Positions 1-5,386 are shown, numbered from the stretch's first letter. The stretch is 5,386 nucleotides of DNA from JABHVE01 sp047517625 (GCA_047517625.1 JAKZSO010000123.1:1-5386), one strand, 5' to 3'. The notes: a model not told the origin generated them from the sequence alone. Numbers and translations: made by a program.

Positions 1-1
1 C

Positions 2-445
2 CCGGACCCAACTGGCTCGGTGCATTTGCGCCAGTACGGATCGGTTCCGGACTCTTGGGCCATTCCGGAACTGGCCGCCAAATGGGAAAGGGTAAGGACC
101 CTGCGCAAGGTCGTCACCGGCGCCTTGGAAATTGAACGCCGGGACAAACGCATCGGCGCCAGCCTGCAAGCCCACGCCCACGTGTACGGGGCTCAGGCCT
201 ACCGGGATGCCGTGGACGGCCTGGACTTCGCCGAAGTTTGCATTGCCTCCGGCCTCACGTTTCACGATGGCGGCGCGCCACAAGGCGCGTTCAGTTTGGA
301 CGAGGTCAAAGGGATCGGCGTTATCATCAATCAGGCGGCGGGCGAAAAGTGCGCGCGTTGCTGGAAGGTCTTGGAGGAGGTCACCGACCCACACCCCGAC
401 CTGTGTAATCGCTGCGCCGAAACGGTTGCGGACACAGCGCCGTGA
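2..445 (+). CDS. ileS: Isoleucyl-tRNA synthetase, C-terminal part (5' end outside window)
   Basis: This is the last 147 codons of a class I aminoacyl-tRNA synthetase that attaches isoleucine to tRNA-Ile in the cytoplasm. The frame is open from base 2 and ends at TGA 443-445. The segment around HLRQYGSVPDSW and the stretch VRTLRKVVTGALEIERR-DKRIGASL fit the end of the anticodon-binding helical domain and its linker. The tail carries two Cys-x2-Cys pairs, CARC (codons at 350-361) and CNRC (404-415), the C-terminal zinc finger of bacterial-type IleRS that contacts the tRNA. The length from the DKRIGASL motif to the zinc finger and stop looks normal, so I see no truncation at the 3' end. The stop overlaps the start of lspA, which suggests co-transcription and coupled translation. 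The catalytic HIGH and KMSKS motifs lie upstream of the window. The family assignment is secure from sequence recognition. Confidence 0.95.
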   Translation, partial: PDPTGSVHLRQYGSVPDSWAIPELAAKWERVRTLRKVVTGALEIERRDKRIGASLQAHAHVYGAQAYRDAVDGLDFAEVCIASGLTFHDGGAPQGAFSLDEVKGIGVIINQAAGEKCARCWKVLEEVTDPHPDLCNRCAETVADTAP

Positions 446-927
446 TGCTGCGCACCGGGTTGCTCATTGCCGCTGGAATTTTTGCTGCCGACCGGGTGAC
501 AAAATGGCTAGCAGTGGATCTTTGGGACTTTGCCAACGACCCCGTCGTGGCCGGACCGTTTTTGAATTTCATCCTGGTTTGGAATCCCGGCGTCAGTTTT
601 GGCATGTTCCAAACCAGTGCGGAATTCGTCCAATGGCTGCTGGCGGCATTCGCGGTCGCAGTTTCAATCGCCTTAGCCGTCTGGCTGTCGCGCACCGGTT
701 CTGGCTTGTTGGCGGTGGCCCTGGGGCTTGTGATCGGCGGCGCCCTGGGCAATGCGCCTGATCGAATTCTTTGGGGCGCGGTGGCGGATTTCATCGATTT
801 CCATATTGGCGACTGGCATTGGTTCGTATTCAACATCGCCGATGCCGCCGTCGTTGTGGGTTTTGGCCTGATCCTGTTGGACGGCTTGTTCGCCGGAAAA
901 AGCCGGAGTATCAAAGGGGATGGTTGA
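445..927 (+). CDS. lspA: Lipoprotein signal peptidase (signal peptidase II)
   Basis: This inner-membrane aspartyl protease cleaves prolipoprotein signal peptides just before the diacylglyceryl-modified cysteine. With ATG 445 as start the product is 160 aa, normal for LspA. Visible family motifs are D-R-V-T-K near residue 16, NPGVSFGMF (47-55), GGALGNAPDR (98-107) and FNIADA (129-134). The two catalytic aspartates are expected at D106 and D133. About four hydrophobic segments can be seen, near 5-15, 60-81, 86-102 and 127-149. ATG 445 shares one base with the ileS stop (TGATG). GTG 442, one codon earlier, would give 161 aa and a 4-nt GTGA overlap. Neither has a clear ribosome-binding site, as expected for translational coupling. 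The ileS-lspA pairing is widespread in bacteria. The next gene encodes a lipoprotein, so LspA probably processes its own neighbour. Confidence 0.97.
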   Translation: MLRTGLLIAAGIFAADRVTKWLAVDLWDFANDPVVAGPFLNFILVWNPGVSFGMFQTSAEFVQWLLAAFAVAVSIALAVWLSRTGSGLLAVALGLVIGGALGNAPDRILWGAVADFIDFHIGDWHWFVFNIADAAVVVGFGLILLDGLFAGKSRSIKGDG

Positions 928-1444
928 CCTACGTCTATTGTTGGTCGCGGCGGCAGGTTTGGCGCTGGCGGGCTGCGGTTCTATTTCTCAAAGTCTGGGG
1001 CTTGACCCCATCGCCCCCGACGAATTTGCGGTCGTCACCAAGGCGCCGTTAACGTTGCCGCCCGATTTCACACTGCGGCCACCGACGCCGGGAGCCCCCC
1101 GGCCCCTGGAAGTGGATCCTCAGCAACAGGCGAGGGCGGCACTATTAAATCCAGGGCTCGGAGCGGCCGGTGTTGCCCCGGCGCCCGGCGCGGTTGGCGG
1201 CGACCGCACGGTTGGCGAGGCAGCACTTCTGGCCAACGCCGGCGCGGTCGGTGTCGATCCGGCCATCCGAGCGTTGGTGGATTTGGAAAATGCCCAGTTG
1301 CTCGACCAGGGCAACGCCTTTTTGGCCGAGGTGTTGTTCTGGCAACAGCCGCCGCCAGATGTAATCGACCCCGTTGCCGAAGCGGAACGGCTTCGCACCC
1401 TTGGCGGCATGGCGGTGCCAGGACCCACAGCGCGCCGGCGCTAG
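920..1444 (+). CDS. DUF3035 family lipoprotein, probable BAM complex subunit BamF
   Basis: The product is a 174-aa exported lipoprotein. The N-terminus is a short type II signal peptide ending in a lipobox, L16-A-G-C19, so C19 should become the lipidated first residue. A serine rather than aspartate lies close after it (C-G-S), compatible with outer-membrane sorting. The following region, with LGLDPIAPDEFAVVTKAPL and LPPDFTLRPPTPGAPRP (about 27-62), is the hallmark of the alphaproteobacterial DUF3035 family. Members of that family were described as BamF, an accessory lipoprotein of the outer-membrane beta-barrel assembly machine. The middle (about 77-115) is rich in Gly, Ala and Pro and looks unstructured. 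The C-terminus is short and basic (ARRR). The start overlaps lspA by 8 nt. GGAG at 904-907 is the only purine-rich candidate ribosome-binding site at usable distance. Family membership is confident. The BAM role is inferred from family knowledge. Confidence 0.85.
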   Translation: MVDLRLLLVAAAGLALAGCGSISQSLGLDPIAPDEFAVVTKAPLTLPPDFTLRPPTPGAPRPLEVDPQQQARAALLNPGLGAAGVAPAPGAVGGDRTVGEAALLANAGAVGVDPAIRALVDLENAQLLDQGNAFLAEVLFWQQPPPDVIDPVAEAERLRTLGGMAVPGPTARRR

Positions 1445-1564
1445 ACCGTTCGCTTGCCATGGACGGCGGCCCCTCGCGTAGCCGTGAACTTGATTGGCTT
1501 GATTGGCCGCGTACTCTTGGCCAAAATTCGGTTTCAGTTCAAAAGCTTGGCACTTGCCGCCACA

Positions 1565-1590
1565 TTGTCACCATATCGTTGCCGTAAAAT
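1565..1590 (+). promoter_or_regulatory. Possible weak promoter before the M16 gene pair
   Basis: The 174-nt gap between the lipoprotein gene and the first M16 gene is the only sizeable intergenic space in the intact part. It holds TTGTCA (1565-1570, 5/6 match to a -35 box) and TAAAAT (1585-1590, 5/6 match to a -10 box), about 29 nt before the start codon. The spacer is only 14 nt, shorter than optimal, so this is a weak candidate. The gap also has a tandem 9-bp repeat (cttgattgg twice, 1489-1506) of no known meaning. Confidence 0.2.
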
Positions 1591-1609
1591 TGCTTACCCA
1601 GCCGATTTC

Positions 1610-1615
1610 GGAGGT
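1610..1615 (+). promoter_or_regulatory. Ribosome-binding site deciding the first M16 start
   Basis: GGAGGT lies 3 nt before ATG 1619. It is the strongest Shine-Dalgarno-like site in the window and selects this start over the earlier in-frame TTG at 1454, although the spacing is tighter than usual. Confidence 0.6.
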
Positions 1616-1618
1616 CCC

Positions 1619-2956
1619 ATGATTCCCGCGAGAAAATATGCATTGGCCGCAGTTGCCGTTCTCTGGTTCGGCCCCCCGCAGACCTGGGCGGCCGATTTCG
1701 CGGTTGAGACCGCGGTGTTGGATAATGGCCTCCAAGTCGTGGTGGTGCCGGATCACCGGGCGCCGCTGATTACCCAGGCGGTTTATTACAAGGCCGGTGC
1801 GGCGGATGAACCCGCCGGCAAGGGCGGCTTGGCCCATTTCTTGGAACACATGATGTTCCAGGGCACCACCACCACGCCCGGCGAAGATTTCCGCAACATG
1901 ATCGCCCGCCACGGTGGCCAGGAAAATGCGTTCACGGCCCAGGACATGACGGGGTATTGGCAGACCGTGGCGGTGGCAGCGATGGAAATTGTCATGGAGT
2001 TGGAATCCGACCGCATGGCCAATCTCCGGATTCTACCCGAAGACTTTGAATCGGAACGCCAAGTCATCAAGGAAGAACGCCGTTCCCGGTACGAAAGCGA
2101 CCCCGGCGGACCGTTTGGCGAACACATGTCGGCGGCTTTGTACCTGGCCCATCCGTACCGCCTGCCGGTGATCGGCTGGATGCACGAAATCGAATCCCAC
2201 ACAGTCCAAGATGCCATCGATTGGTACGAAAAGTATTACGTACCCAACAACGCCATCCTGGTGATCGCCGGGGATACCACTCTGGCCGAAGTGCTGCCCT
2301 TGGCGGAAAAATATTATGGGGTGATCCCGCGCGGTGCGGATGTTGTGCGGGTGCGCCCGGCTGAACCCCCCCAGTTGGCCGAACGCCGGGTCACGTTGTA
2401 CGACGACCGGGTCCGCCAACCCAGTTTCAGCCGGTCATACGTGACCAGCAGCCGTACCGCCCGGGACGGACTGGCGCCGGCCCTGTCGATGCTGGCCCAG
2501 ATCTTGTCTGGCTCCACTGGCCGCCTGTATCAAGCCTTGGTGGTGGACCAGGGAGTGGCGACTTCGTCCGGGGCTTTTTACAGCGGCGGGGCGATGGATC
2601 AGACCCAGTTCGGGGTTTGGGTTGCACCGGCGCAGGGTGCCGATTTGGTCGTCATGGAAGCAGCGCTGGATGCGGAAATCGCCCGGGTGGTGGCCGATGG
2701 TGTGACCCAGGAAGAACTGGATTTGGCGAAAAACGGCACACTGTCCGCCCTTGTTTTCAGCCGGGATTCGGTGACCCGCCTTGGCCGCCGGGTTGGTGCG
2801 GGCCTCGTGATCGGGCTCAGCATCGAAGAAATCGTGGGTTGGTCGGAAGAAATTTCAGCCATCACCGTGGCTGATGTGAATGCCGCCGCGGCCCTGGTGT
2901 TTGACCGCAAACACTCGGCCACCGGGTTGCTGCTGCCGACGCCGGACAAAGAATAA
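1619..2956 (+). CDS. M16 family zinc metallopeptidase, catalytic subunit (exported)
   Basis: The product is a 445-aa insulinase/processing-peptidase-type (M16B) protease, probably periplasmic. An N-terminal signal peptide runs M1 to about A24 (basic R5-K6, hydrophobic core, T-W-A then A-D). The inverted zinc motif is H73-F-L-E76-H77. The third ligand is expected at E153, in the E146-x6-E153 motif of the segment ESERQVIKEE. This residue pattern is that of active M16 enzymes. In the C-terminal M16 domain the usual R/Y substrate-binding pair is replaced: RGLAY is here QGVAT (311-315). ATG 1619 is chosen because GGAGGT (1610-1615) lies just upstream, with a rather short spacing of 3-4 nt, and a signal peptide starts immediately. 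The open frame reaches back to 1454, but that extension has no homology-like sequence. The gene is joined by TAATG to the second M16 gene, its likely partner. The substrate is unknown. Confidence 0.93.
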   Translation: MIPARKYALAAVAVLWFGPPQTWAADFAVETAVLDNGLQVVVVPDHRAPLITQAVYYKAGAADEPAGKGGLAHFLEHMMFQGTTTTPGEDFRNMIARHGGQENAFTAQDMTGYWQTVAVAAMEIVMELESDRMANLRILPEDFESERQVIKEERRSRYESDPGGPFGEHMSAALYLAHPYRLPVIGWMHEIESHTVQDAIDWYEKYYVPNNAILVIAGDTTLAEVLPLAEKYYGVIPRGADVVRVRPAEPPQLAERRVTLYDDRVRQPSFSRSYVTSSRTARDGLAPALSMLAQILSGSTGRLYQALVVDQGVATSSGAFYSGGAMDQTQFGVWVAPAQGADLVVMEAALDAEIARVVADGVTQEELDLAKNGTLSALVFSRDSVTRLGRRVGAGLVIGLSIEEIVGWSEEISAITVADVNAAAALVFDRKHSATGLLLPTPDKE

Positions 2957-4317
2957 TGGGTGCCCTAATGACGAACCGTCTACTCCTCGCGGCCGCCGTC
3001 GCCCTTTCGTTTGCATGGCTTGCAAGCCCGGCCCGGGCGGCGGAGATCGAGCGCATTGTCTCCCCGGGCGGCATCGAAATTTGGTATGTGCAAGAGAAGT
3101 CACTGCCGATCATTGCTCTGGAAATCGCCTTCGAGAACGCCGGCAATTCCAGTCTGCCAGACGGCAAACAAGGCCTCGCCAACATGATCTCGACCCTGTT
3201 GGACGAAGGCGCCGGAGATATGGATTCGTTCAGCTTTCAGCGCCGGGCCGACGAACTCGCGTTGCGGCTGCGCTTCTCAGATAACGCCGATACTTTCCGC
3301 GTCACCTTGCGCACGCTGTCCGGCAACCGCGACGATGCGTTTGACCTGCTGGGTTTGGCGCTTTCCGCGCCGCGCTTCGATGCGGACCCGGTGGAGCGCA
3401 TGCGCGCCGGGATTTTGTCCGACCTCAATCGCCGGATCAATGATCCGGATTACCTGCTCGGGGTCGCGTGGCTGGCGACGGCGTACCCCGATCATGTTTA
3501 CGGCAGGCCATCCCGGGGCACGATTGAGACTGTCGAAAGCTTCACCCAGGATGATTTGCGGGATTTCGTCGCCACCCGGTTCACGCAAGACCGCCTGCTG
3601 GTGGGGGCCGTGGGCGATGTGGATGCCGCGGAAATCGCCCGGCTGGTGGATGCCGCCCTGGGCGGGTTGCCCGCCACCGGCCCGGTGTTTGATGTCCCCC
3701 GGATTGACCCGGTGACAGGCCCCATGGTCGAGGTCATCCGCCAGGACATTCCCCAATCCAGCATCATTTGGGGCACCGCCGGCATCATGCGCGAAGACCC
3801 GGATTATTACGCGGCGGTGGTGATGAACACCGTCCTCGGCGGGGCCTCGTTTATCTCGCGCATGTGGAATTCGGTGCGCGAGGAACGCGGCCTGGCGTAC
3901 TCCGTCGGCACCGGTATCAGCCCCTTGGGCCACACCAGCTACTTCAGCGGCGGCGTCGCCACCCGCAACGATCAGGTGGCCGAGGCCTACGCGATCATCG
4001 AGGCCGAAATGCAGCGCATGGCCGAAGACGGCCTCACCGACCAGGAACTGGCCGACGCCAAGACCTATTCCATCGGCAACTTTGCGCTGTCGCTGGACAC
4101 CAATTCCAGCCTTGCCCGGGTGCTGGTGGGGCTGCAGGTGGCGGAGCTCGGCATCGACTACATCGACAAACGCGCAGGCTACATCAACGCCGTCACGCTG
4201 GATGACGTCCTGCGCGTCGCCCGGCGCATCTTTTGGGGCGACGAAAACGCCACATCCGGAAGCTTACGCATGATCACCACCATCGTCGGCGACCCGGTGG
4301 GGTTCGACGATAAATAG
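2956..4317 (+). CDS. M16 family peptidase-like protein, non-catalytic partner subunit (exported)
   Basis: The product is 453 aa with the M16B two-domain layout and probably periplasmic: a signal peptide (T-N-R then a hydrophobic run, with A-R-A before A-E at about residue 28-29) precedes the fold. At the place of HxxEH it reads G73-L-A-N-M-I-S-T80, so the zinc-binding histidines and the catalytic glutamate are missing and it cannot be an active M16 enzyme alone. It does keep the C-terminal R311-G-L-A-Y315 pair that in M16B heterodimers binds substrate in the partner's active site. Crystallised Sphingomonas sp. A1 M16B proteins, as I recall them, show the same division of labour. The start is ATG 2956, overlapping the previous stop as TAATG. 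ATG 2968, four codons later, is a reasonable alternative that shortens the signal-peptide n-region. The stop is TAG 4315-4317. The pair should be translated in equal amounts. The substrate is unknown. Confidence 0.92.
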   Translation: MGALMTNRLLLAAAVALSFAWLASPARAAEIERIVSPGGIEIWYVQEKSLPIIALEIAFENAGNSSLPDGKQGLANMISTLLDEGAGDMDSFSFQRRADELALRLRFSDNADTFRVTLRTLSGNRDDAFDLLGLALSAPRFDADPVERMRAGILSDLNRRINDPDYLLGVAWLATAYPDHVYGRPSRGTIETVESFTQDDLRDFVATRFTQDRLLVGAVGDVDAAEIARLVDAALGGLPATGPVFDVPRIDPVTGPMVEVIRQDIPQSSIIWGTAGIMREDPDYYAAVVMNTVLGGASFISRMWNSVREERGLAYSVGTGISPLGHTSYFSGGVATRNDQVAEAYAIIEAEMQRMAEDGLTDQELADAKTYSIGNFALSLDTNSSLARVLVGLQVAELGIDYIDKRAGYINAVTLDDVLRVARRIFWGDENATSGSLRMITTIVGDPVGFDDK

Positions 4318-4382
4318 TGCAGATCGCGGCGCGTCCCTGCCCGCCGCGTGAATCTGAACGGCAAAATAAAGTGCAGATCGCG
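4316..4382 (+). repeat. 13-bp direct repeat, copies 4316-4328 and 4370-4382
   Basis: The sequence agtgcagatcgcg occurs twice, 54 nt apart start to start. The first copy begins inside the TAG stop codon of the second M16 gene. Both are preceded by an A/T-rich stretch (gataaat and caaaataa). The spacer and flanks are otherwise unlike, so this is not a simple tandem duplication. It lies where base composition changes. A role as a duplication or insertion scar is possible but unproven. Confidence 0.5.
4325..4348 (+). terminator. GC-rich hairpin after the M16 pair, possible terminator
   Basis: CGCGGCG (4325-4331) can pair with CGCCGCG (4342-4348), a 7-bp all-GC stem with a 10-nt loop, 8 nt after the second M16 stop. 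No T-run follows, so it is not a standard rho-independent terminator. It may instead stabilise the mRNA end. The rest of 4349-4441 holds no gene that I can support. Confidence 0.3.
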
Positions 4383-4441
4383 CCCTCTGAGGGAGGCTGT
4401 CCGAGCGTGGTTGGCTGTTATCGGATCAAACGGAATTTGAC

Positions 4442-4737
4442 ATGGTGATTTGGATCGGCGCGCTTGTTCCGACTTTTCTTGTTAGCCGCCTTTTGCTTTT
4501 TTTAACAAGAAAGATCGGGGTCAGCGGTCCGCTCCGTATCATCCTTTCCCACACCGTTTCGTTGTGGGTTTGGTGTTTCTCATTGCCGGAATTGGCTTTG
4601 CAGATGGAGGGAACTTCGCCGGGGGCAAAGCAATCTTAGCCTACGCCCCACCGCAGCTTTTTTGGCTGATGGTCGATTTCGGGGTCGCTCGGCGTCGCCG
4701 GAGCCAAACAAATCCAAGTCCGGGTGAAGCTGGATAA
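4442..4737 (+). pseudogene. Small membrane protein gene broken by a frameshift
   Basis: Frame 1 starts at ATG 4442 (weak site CGGAA at 4431-4435) and encodes a hydrophobic segment (IWIGALVPTFLVSRLLLF) followed by RKIGVSGPLRIILSHTVS, then runs into a TAG at 4637-4639. From about 4558 a convincing continuation lies in the -1 frame: VVGLVFLIAGIGFADGG, then AYAPPQLFWLMVDF and a basic tail ARRRRSQ, ending at TAA 4735-4737. Joining the two at about 4556-4573 with one base restored gives a protein of about 98 aa with two or three membrane segments. The frame-1 sequence after 4565 (LWVWCFSLPEL) looks like a shadow. I have only a vague memory of small alphaproteobacterial proteins with the ADGG...PQ..W pattern, and no function can be given. 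It could be a true pseudogene, a base-calling error, or less likely programmed frameshifting. It is less GC-rich than the M16 genes. Confidence 0.6.
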
Positions 4738-4824
4738 AGCCTCGCACCAGAACGTAGGCTGTTTTGCCTCCCGATATCGCCTCTCTGCGGCCGGGTGGCC
4801 AGAATTCCTTTTTCGGGTGAATTT

Positions 4825-5086
4825 TTATGGTGGCGGAATCTCGTCAACAGAATCGAGTGGCGGCAGTCTTTTGCCCATGTTTGTGAGAGCATCCAAAACA
4901 GATAGTACGATTAAAAAAGAAACGTATATCCAGAAAAAATAATTGAAAACCGGTATGAGCGACAAAATAGCCCCAAACCGGGCCATTTCTACCGAGCCGC
5001 CCCGCCACAAAGTAGAATCCTATGGCGAAAGGTATCCCTATAATAGTTAGTGGTAGCAAGAAGGCGAAAGCCGATTGTGGTTCCAT
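4825..5086 (-). pseudogene. Small two-helix membrane protein gene broken by a frameshift
   Basis: Reading the - strand from ATG at 5086-5084 gives MEPQSAFAFLLPLTIIGIPF, then AIGFYFVAGRLGRNGPVW, a first membrane helix followed by a basic turn. The frame then degenerates. One base further, after a run of four G on this strand (CCCC at 4971-4974 on +), another frame continues smoothly as AILSLIPVFNYFFWIYVSF, then LIVLSVLDALTN and an acidic, Pro-rich tail ending DEIPPP at TAA 4827-4825. Removing one G would give a continuous protein of about 86 aa: two membrane helices, a G-R-L-G-R-N loop and a short tail. The family and function are not recognised. The open frame extends upstream to a TTG at 5146, but that part (DQVVVVCKDAIKS) does not look conserved, and ATG 5086 is preferred. 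The gene is convergent with the broken gene at 4442-4737, separated by 87 nt with no clear terminator. Low G+C marks it off from the M16 genes. Confidence 0.55.
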
Positions 5087-5284
5087 TTGACGAACCCCAA
5101 GCACGCTTTTTATTGCGTCCTTACACACTACCACAACCTGATCCAAGCGGCATGGTTAGCGGCGGATGCGGCGTTTTGTGGGTCAGCTTCGACACCGCTC
5201 TCACACTACGTCTACCTCCACCGCATTGTCGGCTTCATTCTCGCGACCTTCCTGGCCGCGGGGCTGTCGGGTTTGACCCGTTGA
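5075..5284 (+). other. Unassigned hydrophobic reading frame ending at TGA 5282-5284
   Basis: This frame is open for 69 codons from a TTG without a ribosome-binding site. Its first part lies antisense to the start of the - strand membrane gene and is probably meaningless. From about 5135 it reads NLIQAAWLAADAAFCG, then YVYLHRIVGFILATFLAAGL, then SGLTR before the stop. This loosely recalls the last helix of a LysE/RhtB-type exporter, but the resemblance is too weak for a call. The same frame becomes MutL directly after the stop. It may be a gene remnant, a degraded mutL portion or chance. The stretch 5087-5284 otherwise holds nothing I can name. Confidence 0.2.
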
Positions 5285-5386
5285 GTCCGGGATCTCTTCC
5301 GCGCCGTGCCCGCGCGACTAAAATTCCTGAAGCAGCCCCGCACGGAATTGAACCACGCCGCCGACGCCATCAAACGGGTGGCCATG
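5285..5386 (+). pseudogene. mutL: DNA mismatch repair protein MutL, internal fragment without its N-terminus
   Basis: Directly after TGA 5282-5284 and in the same frame, 34 codons read VRDLFRAVPARLKFLK then QPRTELNHAADAIKRVAM up to the window edge. This matches without gaps the end of the MutL ATPase-domain segment that in E. coli reads, from memory, VLDLFYNTPARRKFLR then TEKTEFNHIDEIIRRIAL, at roughly residues 135-170. MutL is the GHKL-type ATPase that links mismatch recognition by MutS to strand repair. A complete gene needs about 135 more codons upstream, with the ENAIDAG, DNGxGI and GFRGEAL ATPase motifs. None is visible in any frame upstream. No plausible start exists for a normal MutL here; GTG 5306 would begin inside the motif. 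The gene is therefore disrupted, or the sequence is joined to foreign DNA just upstream. Identity as mutL is confident. Pseudogene status depends on the contig being correct. Confidence 0.75.

Noticed and set aside
1429..1442. AGCGC/GCGCT dyad over the lipoprotein gene stop
   Set aside because: It is a 5-bp stem in GC-rich coding sequence with no T-run, expected by chance.
1454..1618. In-frame 5' extension of the first M16 gene from a TTG at 1454
   Set aside because: It would bury the signal peptide behind 55 residues with no recognisable character, while GGAGGT sits just before ATG 1619.
4437..4442. TTGACA, a perfect -35 hexamer
   Set aside because: It overlaps the start of the reading frame at 4442 and no -10-like sequence lies 16-18 nt downstream (the region is GC-rich gcgctt).
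4790..4815. GGCC-gggt-GGCC dyad followed by TTTTT between the convergent broken genes
   Set aside because: The stem is only 4 bp and the T-run begins several bases later, too weak for a terminator call.
4641..4942. Frames on both strands at 4641-4892 (-) and 4724-4942 (+)
   Set aside because: They run antisense to the two broken membrane genes, have mixed polar composition without motifs, and lack ribosome-binding sites.
5087..5180. Promoter for the - strand membrane gene (TTGTGG and AATAAA-like boxes)
   Set aside because: Matches are poor and the 15-nt spacing unfavourable, so it is not distinguishable from background in AT-richer DNA.
5212..5385. - strand frame of 57 codons beginning with an ATG near the window end
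   Set aside because: It lies antisense to the clear MutL segment, is rich in Arg and Ser like a GC-rich shadow frame, and shows no known motif.
5306..5386. GTG 5306 as the start of a short gene
   Set aside because: The MutL similarity continues seven codons upstream to 5285, so this GTG is an internal valine codon of the PARLKF region.

Overview
The window looks like an alphaproteobacterial chromosome segment, possibly Rhodospirillales-like. I infer this from gene content and order: the 3' end of ileS, then lspA, then a DUF3035/BamF-type lipoprotein gene (a family I know only from Alphaproteobacteria), then two M16 peptidase genes, then a piece of mutL. The first 4.3 kb is GC-rich, densely packed and intact. 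One 60-nt row inside the second M16 gene (3601-3660) is 44/60 G+C.

Left part (1-4317): all genes are on the + strand with overlapping or nearly touching ends. ileS (charging of tRNA-Ile) ends in a zinc-binding tail and overlaps lspA. lspA (lipoprotein signal peptidase) overlaps a gene whose product is itself a lipoprotein, probably an outer-membrane assembly (BAM) component. After a 174-nt gap with a possible weak promoter come two exported M16 proteins joined by a TAATG stop/start overlap. The first has the zinc site but not the R/Y substrate-binding pair. The second has the R/Y pair but not the zinc site. They should act as a periplasmic heterodimeric protease. The common theme is cell-envelope biogenesis and protein turnover.

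Right part (4318-5386): base composition drops (29/60 G+C in 4441-4500, 31/60 in 4501-4560, 23/60 in 4921-4980) and no gene is intact. Two short convergent membrane-protein genes are present, and each is broken by a single apparent frameshift: + strand 4442-4737 and - strand 4825-5086. An unassigned hydrophobic reading frame follows and ends at TGA 5282-5284. Directly after that stop, in the same frame, the sequence becomes clearly MutL-like (5285-5386), but it starts about 135 residues into the protein. The ATPase motifs that should precede it are absent from the window.

The simplest readings of the right part are a decaying or inserted segment that has disrupted mutL, or a low-quality or chimeric assembly end. 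The sequence alone cannot decide between them. I do not see a convincing new multi-gene system. The items most worth checking are the mutL truncation, the two frameshifts, and an in-frame UUUUUUA heptamer in the first broken gene. I see no tRNA, rRNA, CRISPR array or recognisable transposase.
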